From NCBI GenBank assembly GCA_003255025.1, contig QANY01008720.1, positions 2,290,477-2,354,476 on the forward strand: a stretch of 64,000 nucleotides of DNA. The letters run 5' to 3'. The notes below the pieces were generated by a model that worked only from the letters and a program-made list of their open reading frames with translations, ran no database searches and had not been told where the DNA came from. This document shows, one piece after another, positions 12,110 through 22,735 of this stretch; within the stretch, counting starts at the first letter, position 1, and every line of letters begins with the position of its first letter. This DNA is from Datisca glomerata (lineage: Eukaryota > Streptophyta > Magnoliopsida > Cucurbitales > Datiscaceae). A program made the position numbers and the translations under genes.

Positions 12110-12684
12110 ATCATTCAGGTGGTTACCTAACCTAATTAACTGGAGATCTCAATATCTAGGTTTAGTAGGTAAACTGACGGGAATGATTCATGTTGACGCA
12201 CTAAGAAACCTATGGTTTCTTCCGTTCCTATAATGTAAATATAGTGTGTTGTCTGTCGACAAAAAAGGTTATACGTAAGTATTTAATGACATTGATGTTT
12301 TGCTTGCAAGAGAAGTAGTGACAAAATATTCTTAATCTTTGTCACCTATAAGAGAGCAGAAGTGGGGTCGCTTCTATGAGAGGTCTCAATGGCTTAACCT
12401 CTCTAAAGCTCCCATGAACACGAGATCTGTTCAGCACCAAAATGAACAAAAACATATGAACTCCGATGTATTAAGAGGAGATATATGTGAAATTTATTGT
12501 CTTGGTTTATCTCAAAGGAAGTTCAATTCAAGAACGTAGTTCACTGATCTTCAGAATAAATCTGATGAATTCTCACTACAGAATGTTAAGGTCTAAAAGA
12601 CACCTCTCCTGATGTATATCTCATATGTTTCTCTCTCTTACTGTTATTGTCTAGTTATGACACATTTCATTCATGTGGGGGGAT
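12110..12684 (+). other. copia 3' untranslated part and polypurine tract
   Basis: Non-coding tail between the end of RNase H and the 3' LTR. It ends in the polypurine tract GTGGGGGGA (12675-12683), the usual primer for plus-strand synthesis. Short open frames here have no motifs. Confidence 0.75.
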
Positions 12685-13532
12685 TGTTGAAAAATTTTGA
12701 GAAATTAAAAAGGAAAAGTGGTGTGTGAACAAAAGCGTGAAAGTTAGTATGGGTAATTGTCTCACGTGGAAAAGATGAAAGAAGGTTGTTGGGTTTATAA
12801 ACCTAACACAACTCCGAGCAATCCACATTTTATGGGGAATGGAGGATTTAGATGGCACATGATCCTACCCACACACGCGCTCGCCGCCGCTACCGTCGTC
12901 CGTCCTTCCGACCGGCCGGCTCTGCACGGGCTGGCCTGACCTAGCCTGGCTCTGTTCGGTCTGGATGAAAGATTAATTTTTTGCTGAAAGTTTATATATT
13001 TTTCTTGGTGAGCAGGACTTTGAATTTGTCAAAGGCAGTTTAGCTCCAACGTTCATGTGCTTTTTGAATTTGTCAAAGGAGGAAGCCTCAATGATCACGA
13101 ATCTCCCCACTTCGTGCAACCTCCTATATGCATCTTGTCTGCACGTTCTTGAACTACATTGCTTGCAGTTCATGCAATCCCCCTCTATAAATAGAGGTGT
13201 TGGACACAGTTCTAAAACATAACATCAACACACTGTTGTTCTTGATCTGAGATTATTGTATCCTACAGAGACAATCACCGAAGTCTCTAAGCACCGTGTG
13301 GTGGATGAGTATTGTCTTTACGACATTGCATTCGTATAATCCTCAATCTGTTTTCCTTTTCGTTATTTTCATTATTATTATTATTTTCCGTTGTAATCGT
13401 TCGTAGTTCATTTCTTTGTAATCATTTGTCATTAATTTCTGTTGTAATTGTTCGCTAGTTGAATTTTTCATTATAATCGTTCTCAGTATTAATTTTAGTT
13501 TATGCAAAATTCGTGCTCCATTTTCACCAACA
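12685..13532 (+). repeat. 3' LTR of the copia element
   Basis: Starts TGTTGAAAAATTTTGAG and ends CACCAACA, so it has canonical TG...CA ends. A TATA box (tataaat, 13186-13192) matches the one in the 5' LTR. Near 12880-12940 it has a CG-rich stretch (cgctcgccgccgctaccg) where the 5' LTR has unrelated sequence, and it lacks about 60 bases found around 7690-7770 of the 5' LTR. Confidence 0.92.
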
Positions 13533-14100
13533 TCTTTCACTTCTTCTGGAGACACCATCGATGCCGGCTGTCGCTCATGAAAACATCATTTAGTAAACTG
13601 AGCAGCAACCGCACCACCACTCCAACATCAAATCCACACTACTTCTCACGACCACCAAGCGTGCAGATGGTTTTCTTGACCATTCTATGACACCAATCGA
13701 AACCACTCCACGCTTGTGATTTTCATAGGTCTTTTTCAATGATCTTTCAAATTTTACGTTTATTTGCTAATCTATTGTGAATTGATAAATGAAAAATTCA
13801 TGGGATGATAATATTAGTTATGGGGAGTGGATAGGTAGTTATTGGATTCTAGGCGTGCATATAATTTGTTGAAAGATACACTGATCAGTTTAAAATAATG
13901 TAATGATTTTATTCAATATTGATATGAGTTTGATATTAAATTTGTCATTCATACTTGAAGTTTAGATAGTATTTTTTCCTACTTTTATGTGAATTTAATT
14001 TACGATACTTTGCCCCTTCTACTTATGTGTTCAATTTGAACTTATTCCATAAGATAGGATAGCTCCAAGACTCTTCAGGAAGTAATATGCAACAAAGTTT

Positions 14101-14214
14101 TTTAGTTGAATAAAGTTTGATGTTTATTTTATCCTTCAATGTTAGTTTTTTGGCAACTTTAGTTGAATAAAGTTTGATGTTTATTTTATCCTTCAATGTT
14201 AGTTTTTTGGCAAC
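14101..14214. repeat. Perfect 57-bp tandem duplication
   Basis: 14101-14157 and 14158-14214 are identical, each starting 'tttagttgaataaagtttga' and ending 'ttttttggcaac'. Identity over 57 bases suggests a recent slippage or repair event. Confidence 0.95.
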
Positions 14215-14787
14215 CAAAAAACGTGGAGATTAATAATATAAAATCATTATTAGTGGTTTAAAAATATTAAATAGTTATTTCATCATTGGTAGGAAATATT
14301 AAAAAAAATTAGTTGTGCTAAAATTAACAATCTCTCCTCCACAAAAGCAATAGAGAATATTAAACAAAAATTGAACAATCAATAGAAGTGCATGTTCTCT
14401 ATGCGTTGTTTAGGGCGTGTCTTGGGATAGGGTGGTTTATGTAATGGAGTGTTCAAGTAAATATATTAGAATACTTGAATTAGTGAGTTGAATGTTAATT
14501 GAAGTGTGGCATGGATTGTATTATATCAGGTTCACATGATGGAGATCAGTTTTGTCATGGATATAAGTACATTTTGTATTTTAAGTACATTTTACGTCTA
14601 CAGATTGAATCACACATGATGGAGATTAGTAGTGTTATGGATAGAAGATTGTAAAAAGTAAATTGTTATTTGTCTCATGTTTTATGGATGTGATTTAAAT
14701 AATATATTTTAGAAAATTGAACATTCCAAATAAAAATTCGTAACGCAAAAACAACTTGTTTGAAACAATTAGAGTGTGTTTATTATT

Positions 14788-15192
14788 TGCTCGAAGTAAG
14801 TAGTCTATTTTGTTATGAAAAATTACACATATTCAAGATAAAATCTACGTGATTTGAGCAAGTAGAGTATATTTCTCACTTGTATGGAGCAAATAGTTTT
14901 CTCCCTTCTAGAAAAGTTAACAAATTATAAGGTAAAAATAACTTGCTCCAAGTAAGTAGTTAATATAATGTACTTGCCCAAAGTAAATAATTTATTCAAA
15001 AATTAAATATATTAGAGACAAAATCTACTTATTTTGAACAAGTACAATATATTTTCTACTTGGAGGAAGTAATTTTTGCCATCGTAGAAAAGTTAACAAA
15101 TCATACAGCAAAAAAGGCGTGCTTGAAGCTAAATAACTAATTTTATTACTTGCTCAAAACAAGTAGTTTATTGTAGAAAAAATTACACTGAA
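14788..15192. repeat. Diverged tandem repeat, about 180-bp period, 2.2 copies
   Basis: Units begin near 14788, 14974 and 15150. They share 'aagtaagtagt'-like starts, 'aaaattaca/aaattaaa...tattcaaga/attagaga', 'aaaatctac', 'gaacaagtacaatatatttt' and 'gaaaagttaacaaat'. The motif CTTG...CAAG recurs in both orientations, so each unit can fold on itself. Confidence 0.7.
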
Positions 15193-15833
15193 TCCATTTG
15201 TGGCTTGATTAAATACACAGATATCTCTCTATATTCGATAATTACTCTGACTTTCCTTCCATCAACTTTTTGTTAACTTCTGTTAGTTTTTTACTGAGAA
15301 CTCAAAAATACACCTCTCAATACAGAACACCCCGAAGCTAACCCCACCCAAAATAAGAGAAAGCACAATATAGATAATAAAAAATCATAGAGATTTAGCA
15401 GTAAAAATGACAGAAGGGTGAAGAAGAACATTTGGCAAAAATAACAAGGAAAGAAATCACGAATGGAAGAAAAAAAATCGCAGATATTTAACAAAAAAGA
15501 ATTTTTCAAAAGAAAGAACATTGTAGAAGTAATTTGACCAAAAAATTACAAAAAATAGAATGATAAAGAAGAAGAAATGCATAGGCTAGATAAAAAATGA
15601 AGAAGTGTTTTTTGCTAAAGTAGACCTCTAAATTAATTATTTTGTAAAAATATATCATTACACTAATTTTTGCTTACCCTAACTCTTGGTACATATTCAA
15701 TTCAAAATCAGCTTGTAAAGTTATCAAAAAACATTTTCACGAATTCCAAACGACGACTTAAAAATGATTACACGAAATCCCACCAATTCATGCACCTCAC
15801 TTACATTACCCTCATTTCTCTCTTATTGTTACT

Positions 15834-15857
15834 ATCTCTCTCTCTCTCTCTCTCTCT
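15834..15857. repeat. (CT)n microsatellite
   Basis: A CT dinucleotide run of about 24 bases inside the left MULE arm, where the right arm also has pyrimidine-rich sequence. Confidence 0.9.
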
Positions 15858-16154
15858 GTGCAAATCCTTGAGTGTTCATCTCCCACAGCAAGGAAAAATA
15901 ACAAGGTAAGTTTTCGGGTTCCTGAGTTTGTGTTTTGGATTCTGAGGTATTTTTTCTGGGTTTCTGAGGTGTTTTATTCTGGGTTTCTAAGGGGTTTTTT
16001 CTGGATTTATGCTTGTGGATGTCCAAATCACAACAAGGTTTTTTTTGTTTCGAATACTTTTTTATCTGGGTTTCTGAGTATTTTTTTCTACTAGGTTTCT
16101 GAGTGTTTTTTTTGTTTCTGAGGTTCTGGTCTTGGTGGGTGTCTGTTTTCTAGG

Positions 16155-16352
16155 TTACACTAAGGTCGCGTAAGCCTCGTGTGAGCTATACGAGGGACTA
16201 CATGAGGGTCGTGTAAGCCTCGTGTAGGCTACACGAGGGTCGTGTAAGCCTCGGGTAGGCTATACGAGGGTTAAACAAGTCTCGTGTAAGCTACATGAGG
16301 GTCATGTAAGCCTCATGTAGGCTACATAAGGAATACACTAGGATCGTGTACC
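16155..16352. repeat. Palindromic TCGTGTAG/CTACACGA repeats, array 1
   Basis: About ten variants of the words (C)TCGTGTA and (G)CTACACGAGG occur back to back ('cctcgtgtaggctacacgag' near 16211-16230). Each pair is its own reverse complement. The array lies before the first recognisable coding block of the Ulp1-like gene. Confidence 0.85.
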
Positions 16353-16960
16353 GTGTTGAGGATGGAGAACCATACCCTAATTGAGAAGAGTGGTTGGTTT
16401 TGGTTGATGACGTTGAAGCGTTCAACCAATATCCGTGGGGAGAGCTGTCGTTCTCCAAAACAATGAAATCATTATTAGCTGTGAAGAATACAAAAGCTGT
16501 TTTTGGTGATCTTAAAGATCAAGAAAAAATAAAAAAAACATAAAAATTCCCCACTGTTGTTCATGGGTATTCACTCAATAGATATCCATTTGCCTTCCAT
16601 GTATAATTTATTTAATTCTATGTAGTGATGTGTTGAATTACTTGTGTTAAATACTGAATTACTTTCTTTTGTTTAAATAGGCATGAGTATTTGTAACTAT
16701 CCCATTGGTGGGTAGTTCGTATGGTAACCAGGTTTCGACCAAGGTGCAAAATATTCTCAAATGGTGTCCGACCACGATAGTACCGATTGAGAATCCTCAA
16801 AAAGAAATTTTTTCGAAGAATAATGTATGTTGGTGAATTATGTTGACAAGTTAATTTATATTACTTTCACATATACTGATTTACATTTCTTGAATTTTTA
16901 GTTAACATTTCTTTCCTTGGTCCTTACTGAGGAGGAAGAAGAAAAAAGTTTTTGGAGATC

Positions 16961-17198
16961 AGTAGTTGGAGAGAAGATATGTTCAAAATCGTTGTCTACC
17001 CTTATTCTTCTTGAACATGGACCTCGTGCAGTCATCGTGTAGTCTACACGATAGTTACACTGATCCCGTGTAACCAATCAGTAGTTGGAGAGAAGGTATG
17101 TTCAAAATCATTGTCTATCCTTCTTCTTCTTGAACACAGACCTCGTGTAGTCGTCGTGTAGTCTACACTATGACTATATGTGGTCCGTGTAACTATCG
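16961..17198. repeat. 119-bp tandem duplication including coding-like and palindromic sequence
   Basis: 'agtagttggagagaag' begins at 16961 and again at 17080. Both units continue with 'tatgttcaaaatc', 'ttgtcta' and 'ttcttcttgaaca', and then run into CTCGTG(C/T)AGTC palindromic repeats. The second unit has several substitutions. Confidence 0.85.
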
Positions 17199-17226
17199 TG
17201 TAGTCTACACGAGGTCCGTGCAATCA
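17014..17226. repeat. Palindromic CGTGTAG repeats, array 2
   Basis: Contains perfect palindromes such as 'tcgtgtagtctacacga' (one base off centre) near 17036-17052 and 17190-17206. The array was partly copied by the 119-bp duplication and ends in an intron-like stretch of the Ulp1-like gene. Confidence 0.85.
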
Positions 17227-17639
17227 CATTTTTTCTATTTTGTCTGCTTAATATTACATATTTTTTTCAGTCGACACCTCATCTGTCACCCTTTCCACTA
17301 GAAGATGAGGCTAATAAGGAGGTGGAGTCCATTGAAAAGGAAGAGGAGGATAAGAAAAGAAAGAGGTCCGAAGAGACCATTGAAAAAACAGAAGAGAAGT
17401 AGGTTGTGTCCAAGAAAATCAATGGGCATGAAGATTGGGTGAGGAAACGTCTGATTCGAATGAACTAAAAGATCACTTCAATGGATAAGAAGATTATGTC
17501 CATGCAATCAAACATTTCCTTTACAATTTCCCAAATTAAAATTTTGATGGATCATCTGGTAACATCGATGCCAGATGATTACTCATTATGTCCTCGATCT
17601 GCCATGATGATGGCTAGTGACGGGGAGGATATGGAGATT

Positions 17640-17936
17640 TGAGAAGGAGAGAAGGATGAAAAAGAAGAAGATATGGTAGAGAAGGAAGAAGAAGAAGAAG
17701 AGACGGAATAAAAGGAAGAAAAAAAAAGAAAAAGAAGAAAATGAGGAAGATAAGGTCGAAGAAAACAAAGAAGACAAAGAATGTAATAAGGAGGAAGATG
17801 AAAAAAACAGAAGGGAAAAAAGAAATGGAAGAGAAAAAAGAAGAAGAAGAAGAAGAAGCAGAAGAAGAAGAAGGAGAAGAAGAAGAAGGAGAAGAAGAAG
17901 GAGGAGGAGGAGGAAAAACAAAAGAAGAAGAATAAA
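17640..17936 (+). repeat. GAA/GAG-rich simple-sequence tract
   Basis: Nearly pure purines (gaagaagaagaagaag...). On + it would encode runs of Glu/Lys (for example EEEEEEAEEEEGEEE near 17840-17885) and it lies within the span of the Ulp1-like gene, where low-complexity acidic linkers are common. The long minus-strand open frames over this tract are Leu/Ser/Pro-rich artefacts of it. Confidence 0.8.
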
Positions 17937-18267
17937 AGGTTGTATCGATAACATCTGCATTGATGGATTCAGTTCGGTCAACAGAGTAGTCCAACGATGG
18001 AGAAGAAGAAGAGCTCGCTTGTCTTGGTGAACTTGATAAGAGGAAGATAAAAAGATCTCGAATCCTAGAGTCACTTAATTGGAAAACTTAAAAGGTTGAA
18101 AAGAAAAGGCAGCAAAGGAAAAAGTTTATGAGAATATCGTTGCCAAAATGGACTTCAAACCTTTTCGAGCATATGGTGATGTATCTTCTAAGGATGAAGC
18201 TCATTTTAAAGCCTGGTTCACCTCCCCAAGAGCAAAGTAAGTTACGTAATTTTCTTGTACACTTCTT

Positions 18268-18465
18268 CTTCGTGTAGCCATTGCGTAGGCTACATGATGG
18301 TTTCACTGACCTCGTGTATCCATCGTGTAGGCTACACGATGGCTACATGATCTCGTGCAGTCTTCGTGTAGTATAAACGATGTACATTGACATCATATAG
18401 CAATCGTGCATACTACACGATGGTTACACTAGCTCATGTAGCCATCATATAGTAAACCAATCGTG
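18268..18465. repeat. Palindromic CGTGTAG repeats, array 3
   Basis: A run of 'tcgtgtaggctacacgatgg'-type words with decayed members, in an apparent intron between the MDFKPFRAYGDV exon (ending near 18240 with gtaag) and the next exon beginning near 18500. Confidence 0.85.
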
Positions 18466-18796
18466 TGTCTAACTTTGATCTATAATTACGTTGTACAGGA
18501 ATGAGAAAGTAGACGTTGGATTTTGCACTGTTGACCTTACCTAATACAAAAATTAGTCTCTTCACATTATCAATGGTTTGAGTCAGATGTAAAAAGTCAT
18601 TTATAATCTTTTTTAATGTGCTATTTAAAATAATTATAAATATCTTAACTAATCTTTATTATATTACGGCATATCGATACATACCTAGAGCGCATGAGAA
18701 GGGATTTGTAAGAATACAACCCTCATATTAGAATCAGTGTTGGTGATTTGTTTCTGCAAGTAAGTATGATTTGTTTTTTAACTTAATGAACTGGAC

Positions 18797-18892
18797 ACCA
18801 CGATCTACCTCGTGTAGACTACATGAGGCCTTCACGGACCTCATGTAGACTTCGTGTATTCTATACAAGGCCTTCACGGGCCTCGTGTAGTC
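18797..18892. repeat. Palindromic CGTGTAG repeats, array 4
   Basis: A short array ('ctcgtgtagactacatgagg' with 'cttcacggacctc' spacers) in the intron before the catalytic-core exon of the Ulp1-like gene. Confidence 0.8.
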
Positions 18893-19639
18893 TTCATGAC
18901 CGTTTTTATTGAAATTGAGGATTTAAATTTTTCACATGACATTACAGGAGAACCTGTCTGACTAAATGATCGAGTTTGAGCAAGATCCCGCTGGTTGGGA
19001 TATTGACGTTGATGATCAGCTCTGGTACCTGGTCATCGGCTTGCAGACTAATTTTGGAATGAGCTAGAAACAATCGGATAAGGTTATCTTTCCAATGAAT
19101 ATGAACCGCAATCATTTCATTGCGGTTGAGCTTGATTTGATTGACCAGTGTATTCGTATTTATAACTCCATAAACGCATCATATCAACGCTCTTTGTACA
19201 TTGAAATAATGAAACTTTTCATGAAGATTGTCCCTCAGTTAGCTCAAATGATGAATATTTATGAGAGAAGACATGAGGTTAAACCCATAGATGAGTGGAA
19301 ATATGAGATCATGAAATGTCCACAACAAGAGAATGGGTAAGTGAAATATACATTTTTTTTAAAGTTCACTTAAAATTTCATACATATTATTTAATTGTGT
19401 TTTTGAATTTTATGTGTTTTATAGGTTCTATTGTGGGGTATCTACCCTTAAGTTTGTCGAAACCCTCACATATTGGAAGAATCTCCCAGAAATAACTCAA
19501 CAATAAATGTGAGAATATCGAAGACGAATTGCAATTGAGATTATTTGTACGTGGAAATGTTGTACCAAAATAATATAGATATATTTGATGAATTTTTATT
19601 TTATTAAATTATGAATTATGGATTATAGAAATATACTTG

Positions 19640-19850
19640 TGTGAAGTTCTCGTATAGTCTACACGATGACTTCATAGGCATCGTGTAAACTACACGATAA
19701 CTTCATAGGAATAGTGTAGTCTTCATGTAGCCTACACGATAACTTCACGGGCATCGTGTAGTCATCGTGTAGCCTACACGAGGACTTCACGAGATTTGTG
19801 TAGGATTCATATAGGTTACACGATAACTTCACGGGAATCATGTAGGATTT
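19640..19850. repeat. Palindromic CGTGTAG repeats, array 5
   Basis: Repeats of 'tcgtgtagcctacacga' alternate with 'taacttcacgggcatc' spacers. The array lies in the short interval between the 3' ends of the two convergent MULE genes. Confidence 0.85.
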
Positions 19851-19949
19851 AGATTGGCTAATTAAATTTTATGACATTATTAAATAATAAATACAAGTAT
19901 ATTCCTATATTAATATTTAATTTAAGTCTACAAAGATAATTATTTATAT

Positions 19950-22371
19950 TTAAGTGACTTGACCATCCCGTTGAGATAGAGGAATTGGATTTCTGCACGT
20001 TTGTCTGTTGTGGCCAATTTTCCCACAACGTTTGCACTTCCTTCTTACTACTTCCCCACCTCTAGATGAAATTCTCTATGTCCTAAGTCTGCCACTTTAT
20101 CACCTCGTTATAGATGGCAATACCACTTTTTCATGAACCTCCTGACTGATGACCCAATCTATTTGATCCCCGAAAGGATATATTATTTCTTCATACGCAA
20201 CAATTATAGCCTCATTTTTATAGAACCTCAAAAACATACTGTATGCAAAAATATTGTGATGCCCACATGTATGCATGGAATTTGATCAAGATCGAAAGAA
20301 ACAATGATAGTGTACGTGATGCAAGGTGCTTCTTATTAAGCTCAGTCTCAACCCAATCTATCATCTGCGAGGTGATTTGACAGGTAGCCGTCCGTCGTTC
20401 ATAAAACCACCAATGTAACATGTCACATATATGTTCTATAAGGCATTCAATGGGAAGATTTCTACCATCTTTTAGAATCCTATTCAAACATTTTATGATG
20501 TTTGTAGTCATTATATTGTATCGCCTTCCATCAAAACGGGAACATGCCCACCTCTCAACTCCCCTCACCGACACGTATTATGAGATATCTGGAAATACAT
20601 CTGTAAAATGAATCATCAGCCGATCAAATTCTGATTGACAGTATACCTTTGTTGCTTTCAAAAATAATGCGACCACATCTTCCTTTTTATAAATTGATTT
20701 GATATTTTGGCTCATATGGAAGATGCAAGCTCCATAATGCGCATTGGGAAAGAAAACATGTACAACATTTAGTATACTTATATGCCTATCAAATATGAAT
20801 ACCAAGTCTTCCGGATCACCGATTATATCGTGAAGTTTTGGAAGAACCATTCCCGTGAATCATCATTTTCTGAATTTGCCATTCCAAATGCAATGGGATA
20901 TAATTGGTTGTTCTCATCCTTCGTTGTTGCAACAAATAATACACCTCTGTATTTGAGCTTTAAGGTAGTTGCGTCAACAACGATGACATGCCGTAGACAG
21001 CTAAAAAATCCATGAACAGAGGGTCTAAGAGTCATGAAAAATATTTAAAATGATCATGTTCATCGGTCTCTATGTGTGTTGCTGTCACGAGGCTCGTGTA
21101 ACCATGGTGTAGCCTACATGAGGTCCATGTAACCATCGTGTTGCCATCATAATGTCTATATGAGCTTCATATAGTACTCGTGTAGATATTATGATGGCAA
21201 AATAAAAAATAAGTACCTAAAATTTTTTTATCCTAACATGTGACAATATGCTACAAGCATTCTATAGTTGTCTTTAGGAGACCCTTGAACAAATTCCAAT
21301 GCATATTCCATAGCTTTACATGCCTTATGGTAATCTATGTTGACACTAAAATCAAGTCGAACATCTTCAATTATGTCTTTTGGGATATATAAACGTCCGA
21401 CACCCGTGTATTTGGATCGTATAGAATGATCAATCAATGATTATGTAGCATGATGGTGTTCATGTCTCAAAACTTCAAATGTGCATGCATATATATTGAT
21501 AAACTTTGTAACTTTGAAGTATGGACAATTTTTCAATTTCATGGCTCGTAACCTCCATTGGCATATTTTCTCAACACATAGAAGTACTAATATTGACTTT
21601 CTTGACTTGAAGATTCGAAACTTAAAATTTCTTCGGATGGCCATCATACGAGCAACCTTAAGCAGCTCGGCTTTATCACTGCACAGATCATTTATAATTA
21701 TTGTGTCTGATACAAGCTGATTTAAATCAGCCCGTTGCTCATTGAACCCAGGACATTGTTCATTCAAATCAAGTTGTGATGACAATGAACAAGTGGTCTC
21801 AAGTTCACCACTAGTATTCAAGTTTGAATTTTTGTATGGTTGTCTCCAAATATGGTTTCATCATGATCATCTCCACGGTTTGCATCATCATACGCCCCTG
21901 ATCAAAATCATCATCATCATCTCCATCAATATCAACACTCGCATCCTCGAAAACATCAAAGTTGGGTTCTTGAAACATAAATGTCACGACAACCTCTACA
22001 TGAAAGCATTCCTCGCTTTAAGAGTTTTGATCATTGATAAAATCTTGTAATTTCAGGTTCCCGAGATTGTTGTGACATTGTGGTTTGAGGAATCGAGTTT
22101 TGAGATGGAAAAAGTTTAGGCTTGATACTTATAAACAGTGGGTTTCTAAGTGATTCTGATCCATTCTCCTTAACAAAGAACTGTAAATCTCTATCCTTTA
22201 AAATTTGAGCAGGAGGGCAGGGGTCTATTTAGAGCTCTTCATGCAATATACCCAATAGCTCGGGGTAAGTGTAGTTAGTAGATATCTCCAATAATTTGGT
22301 CATCTCTCCACTAAAAGACCATTTTTCACCCAAGCTCCATCATGGATTAAAAAAATTTGAACTTCAGACAT
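19950..22371 (-). pseudogene. MuDR/MULE transposase relic
   Basis: Reading from 22371 (ATG; MSEVQIFLIHDGAW), the order is as in plant MULE transposases: an N-terminal GAW/ELL region; the MuDR DNA-binding domain at about 21730-21440 (IRRNFKFRIFKSRKS, CQWRLRAMKL, FEVLRHEHHH); a GSPKDNYRMLVAY helix region (21437-21228); the transposase core from 21035 with the first Asp in VIVVDATTLKLKYRG and the second in FIFDRH; CIFHMSQNI; TTNIIKCLNRIL, where relatives mostly have Glu in place of that Lys; a SWIM-type PCIHTC region near 20270; and a C-terminal zinc knuckle CKRCGKIGHNRQTC (about 19997-20038), ending at taa 19950. An intron with palindromic repeats (about 21080-21200), internal stops and frame changes are present. 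I call it a dead copy. Confidence 0.88.
21083..21195. repeat. Palindromic CGTGTAG repeats, array 6
   Basis: Short, decayed array ('ctcgtgtaaccatggtgtag', 'actcgtgtagatatt') inside an apparent intron of the transposase gene. Confidence 0.75.
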
Positions 22372-22373
22372 AT

Positions 22374-22735
22374 CTATATATACATCAATGAAGGAAGAAT
22401 ACATAATGAAATGAAATATTACACGATGATCGTGTAACCATCGTATAGTGTACATGAGGCTTTCACGACATCGTGTAGTGTATGCGAGGTCTTTACGAGC
22501 ATCGTCTAGTTATCGTGTAGACCTTGTGTATTGTAATAAGCCCTACACGATGATCTATATATACATCAGTGAAGGAAGAATACATAATGAAATGAAATAT
22601 TACACGATGATCGTGTAACCATCGTATAGTGTACATGAGGCTTTCACGAGCATCGTGTAGTGTATGTGAGGTCTTCACGAGTATCGTCTAGTTATCGTGT
22701 AGACCTTGTGTATTGTAATAAGCCCTACACGAGGA
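22374..22735. repeat. 181-bp direct tandem duplication carrying palindromic repeats
   Basis: Units start at 22374 and 22555 with 'ctatatatacatca' and run nearly identical through 'gaaggaagaatacataatga' and 'ttgtaataagccctacacga'. The left unit includes the transposase start region upstream side, so the duplication is near its promoter. Confidence 0.92.

Larger units (their letters stand above)
7166..13537 (+). mobile_element. Degenerate full-length Ty1/copia retrotransposon with target duplication
   Basis: Two related LTRs (7171-8092 and 12685-13532) enclose gag, protease, integrase, reverse transcriptase and RNase H relics in the Ty1/copia order (integrase before RT). The element is flanked by the same five bases, TCTTT, at 7166-7170 and 13533-13537, which is the expected copia target duplication and fixes both ends. 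Every domain is broken by stops or frameshifts, and the LTRs differ by many substitutions and indels (roughly 80% identity by eye), so the insertion is old and non-autonomous now. A purine tract (GTGGGGGGA, 12675-12683) sits just before the 3' LTR. The primer-binding site after the 5' LTR is not a clear initiator-Met match. Confidence 0.93.
13538..15590. other. Intergenic AT-rich DNA with tandem repeats
   Basis: No gene is supported. The sequence holds a perfect 57-bp duplication and a roughly 180-bp diverged tandem repeat (entries below), and a shorter repeated phrase 'cacatgatggagat' near 14534 and 14612. Confidence 0.6.
16340..19506 (+). pseudogene. Ulp1-like (C48 peptidase) / DUF1985-type gene of the MULE
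   Basis: Spliced relic. The first block (about 16354-16610) resembles the DUF1985 domain of plant transposon-borne genes: LVDDVEAFNQYPWGELSF and GYSLNRYPFAF, with an in-frame stop between. An acidic, GAA-rich middle part follows, then MDFKPFRAYGDV (about 18148) and the Ulp1 core: VIFPMNMNRNHFIAVELDL with the catalytic-type His at 19113, the expected Asp position as Asn (Y-N-S, 19164-19166), the oxyanion Gln in CPQQENG, and Cys in FYCGV (19432-19434). The Gln and Cys lie on two exons joined across 19337-19424 with gt..ag borders that keep frame. The last codon is followed by taa at 19504. Stops in several exons and the Asp to Asn change suggest loss of peptidase activity. Ulp1 enzymes normally process SUMO-like proteins; the role in MULEs is unknown. 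Confidence 0.75.

Noticed and set aside
17586..18074. Leu/Phe/Ser-rich open frames on the minus strand
   Set aside because: They are the complement of the GAA/GAG purine tract; low complexity, no motif, and the + strand holds a better explanation.
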